A DNA stretch of 64,000 bases, taken from positions 97,141-161,140 of the forward strand of contig CAVWBQ010000003.1 in NCBI GenBank assembly GCA_963753225.1. Reading direction: 5' to 3'. How positions within the stretch are numbered: position 1 is the stretch's first letter; each line of letters begins with the position of its first letter. The notes under the pieces were generated by a model that was not told the origin of the DNA, searched no databases, and saw only the letters and a list, made by a program, of their open reading frames with translations. This document shows, one piece after another, positions 16,207 through 24,839 of this stretch. The position numbers and the translations under genes are program-made. The DNA is from Palsa-504 sp963753225. GTDB taxonomy: Bacteria > Actinomycetota > Actinomycetes > Streptosporangiales > Streptosporangiaceae.

Positions 16207-16971
16207 GTGGACTTGCAGCTGAACGGCAAGACGGTCCTGGTCACCGGGGCCGGGCAGGGGCTCGGCCGGGCCATCGGACTGGCCTTCGCCCGGGAGGGCG
16301 CCCGGGTCGCCTTCCACTACAACTCCTCGGCCGAGGGCGCGGAGAAGGCCGCAGCCGAGGTCAGCGCGGGCGGCGGCAAGGCTGTCGCGGTCCGGGCCGA
16401 CCTGCGCGACGACGCCGCGGTCCAGAAAGCCGTCTCGCAAGCCGAGGACACCCTCGGTCCTGTATCGATCCTGGTCAACAACGCGGCCGCGACCCAGCGC
16501 CAGCGGTTCCTCGACTCCGCCCCGGCCGACTGGCAGGCGCAGGTCGACGTCACGGTGACCGGCATGCTGCGAATCACCCACGCGGTCGCCCGGCGAATGG
16601 CCGAACGGGACGGGGGATCCATCGTCAGCCTGCTCGGCGATTCCGGCCGGGTGGGCGAGTCCGGCCTCCTGGTCACCGCCACCGCCAGATCCTCGACCGT
16701 GGGCCTGACCAAGTCGCTGGCCAGGGAACTGGCCCGGCACCAGATCCGGGCCAACGCGGTGTCCATCGCCCTAGTCCAGACCGACAGCCTGGACGCGCAC
16801 ACCGGGGGCAGCGAGGACGACCGGATGCGGAAGATCCTGGCCCAGTACCCGCTGCGCCGCCTCGGCCGGCCGGAGGACGTCGTGCCCATGGTGCTGCTGC
16901 TCGCCTCGCCCTTGTCTTCCTGGACCACCGGTCAGATCATTTCGGTCAACGGCGGTTACGCGATGCCGTGA
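16207..16971 (+). CDS. SDR family protein lacking the catalytic Tyr and Lys
   Basis: 254 residues from GTG 16207 (a GGGAG lies upstream). The Rossmann motif TGAGQGLG, ADLRDD and NNAAA are intact, and the C-terminus shows RLGRPEDVVPMVLLLASPLSSWTTGQIISVNGGYAM. Where the YxxxK motif should be, before GLTKSLARELA, the sequence reads TATARSSTV, so Tyr becomes Thr and Lys becomes Arg. The usual Ser of the triad is also missing (SIVSLLGDSGR). It should bind NAD(P) but is unlikely to be a normal dehydrogenase. It sits between the metallo-hydrolase and the molybdenum hydroxylase large subunit. Confidence 0.83.
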   Translation: MDLQLNGKTVLVTGAGQGLGRAIGLAFAREGARVAFHYNSSAEGAEKAAAEVSAGGGKAVAVRADLRDDAAVQKAVSQAEDTLGPVSILVNNAAATQRQRFLDSAPADWQAQVDVTVTGMLRITHAVARRMAERDGGSIVSLLGDSGRVGESGLLVTATARSSTVGLTKSLARELARHQIRANAVSIALVQTDSLDAHTGGSEDDRMRKILAQYPLRRLGRPEDVVPMVLLLASPLSSWTTGQIISVNGGYAMP

Positions 16972-16981
16972 GGGAGGCCCG

Positions 16982-19306
16982 ATGAAGGACGCCGTCGGCA
17001 CACCAGTGCCCCGCAAGGAGGACCTGCGGCTGATCACCGGCCGCGGGACCTACGTGTCCGACCTCCAGCCGCCCCGGACCCGGCACGTGGCCTTCCTGCG
17101 CAGCCCGCACGCGCACGCCAGGATCGACGCCGTCGACGCCAGCCAGGCCCGCGCGCTGGCGGGCGTCCGGGCCGTGTTCACCGGCGAGGATTTCCGCGAC
17201 ACCGCGCTGCACGCCCGGTCCGCCTTGCCGGGTTACGTCGAGACCGCGCAGCCGGTCCTGGCCGTCGGCAAGGCCCGCTTCGCGGGCGAGGCGGTCGCGG
17301 CCGTGGTGGCGGACAGCCGTTACCTGGCCGAGGACGCGCTCGCGCTGATCGACGTGGACTACTCCCCGCTGCCGGTCACCGTGACGGCTTGGGACACCGG
17401 GCCCGAGGCCCCGGTGCATGATGAGGCGCCGGACAACGTCCTGCTTACCCGGACCTTCACGGCGGGCGACACCGAGGCCGCCCTCGCGGCCGCTGACCTC
17501 ATCGTGGAGCGCGAGCTGATCGCCAACCGGCACGCAGGCAACCCGATGGAATGCCGGGCCGGCCTGGCGCTGTGGCAGCCCGAGCGGCGCCGCCTCACCT
17601 TCTGGTCGGGCACCCAGGTCCCGCACATCGTCAGGAACATGGTCGCCGAACTGCTCCGCCTGCCCGAGGGCAGCGTCCGGGTGATCGCGCCCGACGTGGG
17701 CGGCGGGTTCGGCGTCAAGGCGGGCCTGTATCCCGAGGACGTGGCGCTGTGCCTGATGGCGCGGGCACTGCCGGGCACGCCCGTCAAATGGGTCGAGGAC
17801 CGCGGCGAGCACCTGCTGGCCGCCTGCCACGCCCGCGACCACCGCTACCTGATGACGGCGGGCTTCACCAGGGACGGCGCCCTGCTGGCGCTGCGCGCCG
17901 ATATCACCTGCAATACCGGCGCGTACTCCGGCTACCCGTGGACCGCCGGGATCGAGCCGCTGATGGCGGGCGGCCTGCTCAGCGGCCCCTACCGGCTTGC
18001 GAACTACGATTGCACGGTGCGCGGCGTGGCCACGAACACCTCGCCCGCCGGTCCGTACCGCGGGGTCGCCCGCCCGGCCAGCGTCTTCGCCATGGAGTCG
18101 GTGATCGACTCCGCGGCCCGGGCGCTGGATCTCAGCGGCGAGCAGATCCGCCGCCGGAACTTCATCCGGCCGGAAGACATTCCCTACCGGATGCCGTCCC
18201 GGCTGGTCGACGACTCCGGGCACTACGCGGCCTGCCTGGACAAGGCGATCGAGCTGGCCGGCTTTGAGGAGCAGGCCCACCGCGCCGAGCAGAAACGGCG
18301 CGTCGCGGACGGCGAGCCGAGGCTCGGCGTCGGCTTCGCCTGCTACAACGAGCTGACAGGGCTGGGCCGCGCCGCCTCGGCCGGGCCGCGGATGCCGTTC
18401 CGCACCGGACACGAGGCATGCACGGTACGGATCAACCCGGACGGCACCGTCACCGCCTTCAGCGGCGTGACCTCCCAGGGCCAGGGACTGGAGACCACGA
18501 TCGCGCAGGTCGTCGCGGACGCGGTCGGGGTCTGCTACGACGCCGTCGAGGTACGTATCGGCGATACCGACGAGTCGCTGTGGGGGTTCGGCGCGTTCTC
18601 CTCGCGCCAGGCGGTCATCGGCGGGGGAGCGGCCCGGCTGGCCGGCGAGGCGGTGAGGGACCGCGCGCTGCGCCTGGCGGCGGGCCTGCTGGACGCTAAG
18701 GCCGACGAGCTGACCGTGTCCGGCGGCCAGATCTTCGTCAACGGGGACGAGCGGCCCTCGCTCGGCCTCGCCGAGGTCGGCCGGGTCGCCTACCTGGAAT
18801 CGAACCGGCTGCCCGAGGGCATCGAGCCGGGCCTCGAGGAGACCCGCTTCTACGACCCGATCCGCGGCGCGTTCGCCGCCGGGGCGCAGGTCGTCAGGAT
18901 CGAGATCGCCCCGGACACGGCGGAGCTGCGCATCCTGGACTGGATCTGCGTGGAGGACGCGGGCCGGATCATCCACCCGCTGATCGTCGACGGGCAGATC
19001 GCGGGCGCCGTCGCCCAGGGCATCGGCGGCGCGCTCTACGAGCACATCGTCTACGACGAGGACGGAAACCTGTCCACCGGCAGCCTGCTGGACTACCTGA
19101 TGCCCACCTCGGCGGAGATCCCTGAGCTGGTCATCGGGCACGTGGCGTACCCGGCCGCGAACCCGCTCGGCGTCCGCGGCGTCGGCGAGGGCGGCACGCT
19201 CGGCCCGGCCGCGGCGCTGGCCGGGGCGGTCGGCGATGCGGTTGGCGTCGCGGTCGACCGGCTGCCGATCACGCCCAGCAGCCTGTGGGAGCTCATGACG
19301 TCGTGA
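16982..19306 (+). CDS. Xanthine dehydrogenase family large (molybdopterin) subunit
   Basis: 774 residues. The N-terminus has VPRKEDLRLITGRGTYVSDL and AFLRSPHAHARI, as in Cox/4-hydroxybenzoyl-CoA-reductase-type large subunits. Molybdopterin motifs include APDVGGGFGVKAG, then the PYRGVARP loop (in place of form II CODH AYRGAGR) and the C-terminal GVGEGGTLGP with the catalytic Glu. It lacks the form I AYxCSFR loop, so CO oxidation is unlikely. It hydroxylates an organic substrate using water, with electrons passing to the Fe-S and FAD subunits encoded at 20876 and 20028. Its stop overlaps the next start (GTGA). Confidence 0.9.
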   Translation: MKDAVGTPVPRKEDLRLITGRGTYVSDLQPPRTRHVAFLRSPHAHARIDAVDASQARALAGVRAVFTGEDFRDTALHARSALPGYVETAQPVLAVGKARFAGEAVAAVVADSRYLAEDALALIDVDYSPLPVTVTAWDTGPEAPVHDEAPDNVLLTRTFTAGDTEAALAAADLIVERELIANRHAGNPMECRAGLALWQPERRRLTFWSGTQVPHIVRNMVAELLRLPEGSVRVIAPDVGGGFGVKAGLYPEDVALCLMARALPGTPVKWVEDRGEHLLAACHARDHRYLMTAGFTRDGALLALRADITCNTGAYSGYPWTAGIEPLMAGGLLSGPYRLANYDCTVRGVATNTSPAGPYRGVARPASVFAMESVIDSAARALDLSGEQIRRRNFIRPEDIPYRMPSRLVDDSGHYAACLDKAIELAGFEEQAHRAEQKRRVADGEPRLGVGFACYNELTGLGRAASAGPRMPFRTGHEACTVRINPDGTVTAFSGVTSQGQGLETTIAQVVADAVGVCYDAVEVRIGDTDESLWGFGAFSSRQAVIGGGAARLAGEAVRDRALRLAAGLLDAKADELTVSGGQIFVNGDERPSLGLAEVGRVAYLESNRLPEGIEPGLEETRFYDPIRGAFAAGAQVVRIEIAPDTAELRILDWICVEDAGRIIHPLIVDGQIAGAVAQGIGGALYEHIVYDEDGNLSTGSLLDYLMPTSAEIPELVIGHVAYPAANPLGVRGVGEGGTLGPAAALAGAVGDAVGVAVDRLPITPSSLWELMTS

Positions 19307-20025
19307 TCACCCAGCACCGCGACGGCGACGTGACCGTCATCGAGATCGACCGGCACGAACGGCGCAACGCCCTGGACACCGCGCACTGCCACGACCTGCG
19401 CGAGGCCCTGACCCCGGAGACACTGACCGGGCCGGAGAGTGCCCGGGCCATCGTCATCACCGGGGCCGGATCCAGCTTCTGCGCCGGCGCCGACCTGCGG
19501 GCCGTCTACGACGCGGCGTTCCGTGACGCGCTGTACGCCATGCTGGCCGCCGTCACCGAGGTGACCGTCCCGGTGCTCGCCGCGGTCAACGGCCCCGCTA
19601 TCGGCGCCGGCGCACAGCTCGCCCTGGCCTGCGACCTGCGCGTCGCCGCCCCGGAGGCGACGTTCGCGATCCCCGCCGCGCGGCTCGGCATCGCGGTGGA
19701 CCGGTGGACGATCCGCCGGCTGGCGCTGCTGGCCGGCACCGGCACCGCCCAGGCCGTGCTGATCGGCGGCGAGACGCTGGACGCCACCGCCGCGCTGCGC
19801 TGCGGGCTGGCCAGCAGGCTCGGGGACCGGGCCGCGGCCCTGGCCTGGGCCGGCGAGCTGGCCGGGCTCGCCCCGCTCAGCCTGGCCTACGCCAAGAAAG
19901 CCCTCAACGAGCCGGACAGCGCCGGGCTGGCCAAGGACTTCGAGGCCTGCTGGGCCAGCGAGGACGCCGCCGAGGGCCAGCGCGCCCGTGCGGACAAGCG
20001 CCCGCCCAGGTTCCGGGGGCGGTAG
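19303..20025 (+). CDS. Enoyl-CoA hydratase/isomerase family protein
   Basis: 240 residues from GTG 19303, which overlaps the stop of the large subunit gene. The crotonase fold shows RNALDTAHCHDL, the first oxyanion strand ITGAGSSFCAGADL, and the second VAAVNGPAIGAGAQLALACDLRVAAPEATF. The normal second catalytic Glu position falls in RLGIAVDRW. Placing a crotonase between the three subunit genes of a molybdenum hydroxylase implies that the substrate is a CoA thioester (inference). Confidence 0.88.
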   Translation: MITQHRDGDVTVIEIDRHERRNALDTAHCHDLREALTPETLTGPESARAIVITGAGSSFCAGADLRAVYDAAFRDALYAMLAAVTEVTVPVLAAVNGPAIGAGAQLALACDLRVAAPEATFAIPAARLGIAVDRWTIRRLALLAGTGTAQAVLIGGETLDATAALRCGLASRLGDRAAALAWAGELAGLAPLSLAYAKKALNEPDSAGLAKDFEACWASEDAAEGQRARADKRPPRFRGR

Positions 20026-20027
20026 CG

Positions 20028-20867
20028 GTGAAGCCAGCCCCCTTCGACTACGTTAGGGCCGGCCGCGTCGAGGACGCCGTCGCGGCGCTGGCGGCGGCCA
20101 ACTCCGGCGGCGAGGGCAAGGTCATCGCGGGCGGCCAGAGCCTGATGCCCCTGCTGGCGCTGCGGCTGGCCCAGCCCAGCGTCCTTGTCGACATCAACCG
20201 CGTCCCCGGCCTGGACGCGATCGGCCCGCGGCCTGGCGGCGGCCTGCGGATCGGCGCCCTGACCCGGCACCGCGCGCTCGCCGCCCAGTGCCAGCACCCG
20301 CTGCTCGCCGAGGCCGCCCGCTGGGTAGGCCACGCCGCCATCCGCACCCGCGGTACGCTCGGCGGCAGCCTGGCGCACGCCGACCCGGCCGCCGAGCTCC
20401 CCGTCGTCGCGGTCGCATCCGGCGGGGTCGCGACCGTCGCGGGTCCGGCGGGCCGGCGCGAGATACCGGCCGCGGACCTGTTCACTGGCGCGCTGCAGAC
20501 CAGCCTGGAGGATGACGAGCTCATCGAGGCGGTGGAGTTCCCGGCCCTGGGCCGGTGGGGGTTCGCCGAGTTCGCCCGGCGGCACGGCGACTTCGGCCTA
20601 GTCGTCGTCGCGGCCGCCGAAATAGACGGCCGCCTGCGGCTGGCCCTGGGCGGTGTCGCGGCCGCCCCGGCCCGCCCGGCCGCTGCCGAAGCCGTCCTGG
20701 CTGGCGGCCCGCTGAGCCCCGCGCGGATCGGCGAGGCCGCCGAGGCCGCGGCCGGCGAGATCGAGCCCGCCGCCGACATCCATGCGAGCGCCGGCTACCG
20801 GCGGCAGCTGACCCGGATCCTGGTCATCCGCGCGCTGAAGCAGGCCGCCGCGGCCCAGGCCGCCTAG
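20028..20867 (+). CDS. FAD-binding subunit of xanthine dehydrogenase family enzyme (CoxM-like)
   Basis: 279 residues from GTG 20028, two bases after the preceding stop. FAD-binding motifs VIAGGQSLMPLLALRLAQP (the AGGQSL motif) and AIRTRGTLGGSLAHADPAAELP (the TxGG motif) are as in CoxM. It carries electrons from the Fe-S subunit to the acceptor. Continuous with the S-subunit gene 8 bases downstream. Confidence 0.9.
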   Translation: MKPAPFDYVRAGRVEDAVAALAAANSGGEGKVIAGGQSLMPLLALRLAQPSVLVDINRVPGLDAIGPRPGGGLRIGALTRHRALAAQCQHPLLAEAARWVGHAAIRTRGTLGGSLAHADPAAELPVVAVASGGVATVAGPAGRREIPAADLFTGALQTSLEDDELIEAVEFPALGRWGFAEFARRHGDFGLVVVAAAEIDGRLRLALGGVAAAPARPAAAEAVLAGGPLSPARIGEAAEAAAGEIEPAADIHASAGYRRQLTRILVIRALKQAAAAQAA

Positions 20868-20875
20868 GAGGATCG

Positions 20876-21343
20876 ATGCTGGTCAGTTTCAGCGTCAACG
20901 GCAGGCCCGAGCGGATCGACGTCGAGGCCAGGCGCACCCTGGCCGACGCGCTCCGCGAGGACCTCGGGCTCACCGGCACCCACCTGGGCTGCGAGCAAGG
21001 CGTCTGCGGGGCCTGCACCGTGCTGCTGGACGGCGAGCCGGTCCGGTCCTGCCTCATGCTGGCCGTGCAGGCCGACGGGTCCTCGCTGACCACGGTGGAG
21101 GGCCTAGCCGCCGAGGGCGGCGAACTGCACCCGCTGCAGCAGGCGTTCGCCGACTGCCACGGGCTGCAGTGCGGCTTCTGCACGCCGGGTTTCCTGATCT
21201 CCGCGCTGCACCTGCTAGCCGAGAACCGCGACCCCACCCGCGAGGAAATCCGCACCGGGCTGTCCGGCAACATCTGCCGCTGCACCGGCTACGCCGGCAT
21301 CGTCGACGCGGTCCGCCAGGCCGCCGTCACGATGAAGGACTAG
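20876..21343 (+). CDS. 2Fe-2S subunit of xanthine dehydrogenase family enzyme (CoxS-like)
   Basis: 155 residues; ATG 20876 has AGGAGGAT just upstream. The plant-type cluster ligands are CEQGVCGACTVLLDG...C, and the second cluster is in CGFCTPGF and CRCTGY. This completes an L-M-S trio, although in the gene order L, crotonase, M, S. It is the last intact gene before the acyl-CoA ligase remnant. Confidence 0.92.
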   Translation: MLVSFSVNGRPERIDVEARRTLADALREDLGLTGTHLGCEQGVCGACTVLLDGEPVRSCLMLAVQADGSSLTTVEGLAAEGGELHPLQQAFADCHGLQCGFCTPGFLISALHLLAENRDPTREEIRTGLSGNICRCTGYAGIVDAVRQAAVTMKD

Positions 21344-21562
21344 GTCAGCTCGAACAGCACCGCCGGGTGCTTCGCCAGGACCTACTCGATCTCGGCCGGG
21401 TAGATGTTCTCGCCGCCGCGGATGACCCGCCCGCCGCGCCGAGCGTCTCCAGGTGCCCAGCCAGCCGTCCGGTCCGCTCGTGCACTTGCGCCCAGGTACG
21501 CACCACCCGGTCGTCGCGGAACGCCACTGCCCCGCCGGACGTGGCACGCTACGCCCCGCCTC
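21344..21562 (-). pseudogene. Remnant of an AMP-dependent acyl-CoA synthetase with internal deletion
   Basis: On the minus strand, about 30 residues of an N-terminal synthetase segment (VAFRDDRVVRTWAQVHERTG, then RLAGHLETLG) are joined directly, after a frame change at about 21437, to the C-terminal A10-type block GGRVIRGGENIYPAEIE. A TAG then interrupts the frame, followed by VLAKHPAVLFEL. About 400 residues between these blocks are gone. The gene was probably a CoA ligase feeding the neighbouring crotonase and hydroxylase pathway (inference). Confidence 0.72.
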
Positions 21563-21889
21563 GCCTGTTGCATCCACCTGAGTATCTGATCCGTAAACGT
21601 GTCAGGCGTGTCCGGTACCTGCACATTCCACTGCTGACCTGCCCAGACGGGACTCGCGAACATCCCGCTCACCGGCATCCCAGCATGTTGACCGGCTGCC
21701 CCGGAGTCCGGTAGGTATAGGGTGATTGTGTGCCAGGTGGGCGCTTGAGCACCTGCCGGGTGTGATGTGACACCGACGCCGCCGTATCGTGCGCATCTGC
21801 GGGCGGCGGTGGCCCGTGCTGGTAGCGCATGGTCGGCAAGTACGCATAGCCGGACTGCCAGCACCGGTCGGCCGATTGCCCCGGGAGGG
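21563..21889. other. Gap between acyl-CoA ligase remnant and crotonase gene
   Basis: About 330 bases with no convincing gene. The first part may be decayed sequence linked to the ligase remnant, and the end holds CCGGGAGGGA, the ribosome binding site of the crotonase gene. I see no strong inverted repeat. Confidence 0.4.
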
Positions 21890-22678
21890 ATGTTGACCGA
21901 GCCGATCACCGTGGAGCACGACAGGCACGTACTGCTGATCGGGTTGAACCGCCCGGCCAAGCGCAACGCCGTCAACTTGGCGACCATGGACGCGCTGTGC
22001 GGCGCGTACGAGATCCTGGGCACCGATGACCAGCTGCGCGCGGGCGTACTGTTCGCGCACGGTGATCACTTCTCGGCGGGCCTGGACCTGGCCGAGGTCG
22101 GCCCGGCGGTCGCTGAGCACGGCCCGCAGGTCCTGTACGGCTCGCACCGCTTCGACCCGTTCGGCGTCTGGCGGGACCCGGTGCCCAAGCCGGTGGTCAT
22201 GGCGGTCAACGGTATCGCGTTCACCTTGTCGGTCGAGCTCGCCCTGGCCGCCGACATCGTGATCGCTGCCGATGACGTGCGCTTCCGGCAGCTGGAGATC
22301 GGCCGGGGGATCGTGCCGTTCGGCGGTGCCACCTTCCGCGCGCCCGCGCAGCTCAGCTGGGGCAACGCGATGCGCTTCCTGCTCACCGCAGAGGAGTTCG
22401 GCGCGGCCGAGGCACTGCGGATCGGGCTGGTGCAAGAGGTGGTGCCGGCCGGGGCGCATGTCCGTCGGGCCACCGAACTGGCCCATCTCATCGCCCGGCA
22501 GGCCCCGCTGGGGGTACAGGCCACGCTGGCCAGCGCGCGCGCCGGGCTCGGCCGCGGCCCTGACGCCGGGCGCGACACGATCGCATCGCTGCTGCCCGGA
22601 ATCCTGGGCAGCCAGGACGCCGCCGAAGGCCTGCGCAGCTTCACCGAACGGCGCGAGGCGCACTTCACTGGCCACTGA
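21890..22678 (+). CDS. Enoyl-CoA hydratase/isomerase family protein
   Basis: 262 residues from ATG 21890 (a TTG one codon later has better spacing from GGGAGG). Crotonase motifs include RPAKRNAVNLATM, the first oxyanion segment GVLFAHGDHFSAGLDL and VVMAVNGIAFTLSVELALAADIVIA. Substrate groove residues are GRGIVPFGGAT. It differs clearly from the crotonase at 19303, so it is not a recent copy. Probably a further enzyme of the same CoA-thioester pathway. Confidence 0.87.
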   Translation: MLTEPITVEHDRHVLLIGLNRPAKRNAVNLATMDALCGAYEILGTDDQLRAGVLFAHGDHFSAGLDLAEVGPAVAEHGPQVLYGSHRFDPFGVWRDPVPKPVVMAVNGIAFTLSVELALAADIVIAADDVRFRQLEIGRGIVPFGGATFRAPAQLSWGNAMRFLLTAEEFGAAEALRIGLVQEVVPAGAHVRRATELAHLIARQAPLGVQATLASARAGLGRGPDAGRDTIASLLPGILGSQDAAEGLRSFTERREAHFTGH

Positions 22679-22764
22679 CCGTTCCCGCTAGCCGACTACA
22701 CCGCGCGAACAGGCTGGCACCGCGGCTACCAGATCGTTCGCTGTCAGCGCGGAAACAGACCGGC

Positions 22765-23112
22765 ATCGCACACCGCGGGCATCCCGGAGGGGACGGCGTT
22801 CGCGACCAAGCCGGAACTGGCGCTGCGGATGATCATCGGTGCGCTAGATGCCGGGATTCCCGTGAGCTGGGTGACCGGTGATGAGGTAGACGGTGCCGAC
22901 CCGGGATTACGGGCCGCCCTGGAGGATCGGCAGGTGCACTATGTGCTGGCCGTGGCCAAGAGCCACCCGGTGACCACCGCGGCCGGCGCTGTGCGCGCGG
23001 ACCTGCTGGCCAGGAGGCTGCCGCCGCGGGCCTGGCAGCGGCTGTCGGCCGGGCCTGGCGCCAAGGGGCATGGGTGGTATGACTAGGCCTGGATCAGCAT
23101 CGATCCCGGGCG
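22765..23112 (+). pseudogene. IS701-type transposase fragment
   Basis: About 105 residues of a DDE transposase are readable: GIPEGTAFATKPELALRM, then VTGDEVDGADPGLRAALE (the second catalytic acidic region) and HYVLAVAKSHP, ending GAKGHGWYD. A TAG stop (23084-23086) replaces the Trp codon of the expected WYDWAWI motif, and AWISID follows in the same frame. Both ends are missing. No terminal inverted repeats are visible, so this is a scar. Confidence 0.75.
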
Positions 23113-23160
23113 CCGGTCAGCGACAGTGCGCAGGCGCCCACGCGGTTCGCGGCGCAGCGG

Positions 23161-23811
23161 TTGAGCCGCGAGGAGATCGTGGCCGCGGCCGTCGCGACTG
23201 CGGACCGCGACGGAGTCAACGCGGTCAGCATGCGCCGCGTCGCCGCCGTTCTCGGCTCCGGGACCATGTCGCTGTACCGGCACGTCGCCAGCCGCGAGCA
23301 GCTGCTGGATTTGATGATCGACTCGGCATACTCCGGGATCGGGCTGCCCGCGGGGCCCAGCGGCGCATGGCGTCACGACCTCGCCCTGCTGGCGCACGCC
23401 CAGCGGGGCATGATGCGCGCCCACCCGTGGGCCGCGCTGCTCGTGGGCAGCAGGCCGCCGGTGCTGGCGGGCTTCCTGCGGCCATTTGAGTTCGCGCTCG
23501 CCGCCCTGACCGGCGCCGGGCTCGAGATCACCGACGCGGCGGGCGCGGCGGCGACCCTCAACGCGTTCGTCACCGGCTTCACGTTGTACGAGCACGCGGA
23601 GGAGGAAGCACGCCGGCGCACCGGGCTGACGAAGGAAGACTGGCGCGCCCGCAACGCGCCGCTGGTAGAGCGCATCCTTGCCAGCGGCGACTACCCGGCG
23701 GTCAGCCAGTTCGTCGAGCGTGCGCAAGACCTCGACCCGGAAACCGCGTTCGAGACCGCCCTGCGCCGCATCCTCGACGGCATCCAGGCATCGCTGCCCG
23801 CACCCCGCTGA
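23161..23811 (+). CDS. TetR/AcrR family transcriptional regulator
   Basis: 216 residues from TTG 23161; the reading frame is open upstream and the family usually has about 10 more N-terminal residues, so the start may have been altered by the adjacent IS701 scar. The HTH is REEIVAAAVATADRDGVNAVSMRRVAAVLGSGTMSLYRHVASREQLLDLM. The C-terminal domain (GLTKEDWRARNAPLVERIL) fits the TetR_C group common in actinomycetes. It probably controls the catabolic cluster upstream (inference from position). Confidence 0.87.
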   Translation: MSREEIVAAAVATADRDGVNAVSMRRVAAVLGSGTMSLYRHVASREQLLDLMIDSAYSGIGLPAGPSGAWRHDLALLAHAQRGMMRAHPWAALLVGSRPPVLAGFLRPFEFALAALTGAGLEITDAAGAAATLNAFVTGFTLYEHAEEEARRRTGLTKEDWRARNAPLVERILASGDYPAVSQFVERAQDLDPETAFETALRRILDGIQASLPAPR

Positions 23812-23870
23812 AACCGTCACGTCACTGCGCCGGGGAACCTGCTGAAGCGGCAGCGATCCCTGGCGCCTGC

Positions 23871-23909
23871 GGCACCCTCCGATCGGATGGAATCCGATCG
23901 GAGGGTGCC
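23871..23909 (+). terminator. Strong hairpin downstream of TetR gene
   Basis: A perfect 18-base-pair stem (GGCACCCTCCGATCGGAT and its complement at 23892-23909) has a 3-base loop GGA. It sits about 60 bases after the TetR stop codon with no U-run, the common form of actinomycete terminators. Confidence 0.65.
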
Positions 23910-24101
23910 GGACATGACACGGCACCCGCCGGTCACTGTTGAACCTAGGCAGCTGCGGGCGGACAGCTGCGGGCGGGCGGTCGGGGGGTGGAATCAGACA
24001 GAATCAGACAGGAGTTGTTAAATCAGATAGTTCTGGACACTCTGGACATGATCCGTTTAGGTTGAATCACCTCAATTGCCATATCGGAAAGAGGCTCCGC
24101 T
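23910..24101. other. AT-richer gap with short direct repeats
   Basis: Between the terminator and the VOC gene is a stretch that contains GAATCAGACA repeated directly twice around 23993-24011, and a third partial copy AATCAGATAG. It is noticeably less GC-rich than the window. No gene is apparent; it may be the edge of inserted DNA. Confidence 0.35.
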
Positions 24102-24839
24102 TCAGCGCGGGGTGAGGACGTCGAACTCGTTGCCCTCCGGGTCGGCCAGGCACGTCCACGGGACGTCGCCCTGGCCGAGGTCGATGTCGGTGGCGCCGAG
24201 TGCTCGCAGCCGGGCCACCTCCGCCGCTTGATCGTCACCGGGGTAGGGCCGCAGGTCGAGATGGACGCGGTTCTTCACGGTCTTCGCATCCGGCGTGCGG
24301 AGAAACTGCAGATACGGTCCGACACCCCTGGCGGAGCGCAGCACCGCGTGATCGCCGGTCACCTGGTGCAGGGTCCAGTCCATCGCCTCGTCCCAGAACC
24401 GGGCCATGGCCCGCGGGTCCGCGCAGTCGACCGTCACCGCAGCCACTGGCCCGGTGTCCCGGCCGCCCGGCCAGGGCGCCAGCACGCAGAACTCGTTGCC
24501 CTCCGGGTCGGCCAGGACGGTCCATGAGGCGTCGCCCTGGCCCACGTCGGCGGGCGTCGCGCCGAGATCCTGCAGCCGCGCAACCAGGTCCGCCTGATGG
24601 GCCGCTGAGGTGGTGGCGAGGTCGACGTGCACGCGGTTCTTCACCGTCTTGGGTTCCGGGACGGCAAGGACGTCGATGCAGACGGCAACGGGGTCGGGAT
24701 AGGCGAACCCCGGGGGTTCGACGTTGGTCACGCCGGGTTCCTCGCTGGAAACACTCCAGCCGAGTGCCTCCGCCCAGAACCGGCCGACCGCGGAGTCATC
24801 CCGGGCATTCATCGCAATCTGAACAAGCCGCAGCGCCAT
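24102..24839 (-). CDS. VOC family protein with two tandem glyoxalase-like domains
   Basis: 245 residues from ATG 24839. Two homologous halves each end with a conserved block: DPEGNEFCVLAPWPG at about 118-132 and DPEGNEFDVLTPR at the end. Each also has the VKNRVHVDL or VKNRVHLDL strand. The fold is the betaalphabetabetabeta module of the vicinal oxygen chelate superfamily. The function cannot be narrowed; antibiotic-binding and dioxygenase-like members look similar. Confidence 0.85.
   Translation of the reverse strand: MALRLVQIAMNARDDSAVGRFWAEALGWSVSSEEPGVTNVEPPGFAYPDPVAVCIDVLAVPEPKTVKNRVHVDLATTSAAHQADLVARLQDLGATPADVGQGDASWTVLADPEGNEFCVLAPWPGGRDTGPVAAVTVDCADPRAMARFWDEAMDWTLHQVTGDHAVLRSARGVGPYLQFLRTPDAKTVKNRVHLDLRPYPGDDQAAEVARLRALGATDIDLGQGDVPWTCLADPEGNEFDVLTPR

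Noticed and set aside
16982..21343. CO dehydrogenase
   Set aside because: The large subunit has PYRGVARP and no AYxCSFR loop, and crotonase genes are interleaved; an organic substrate is more likely.
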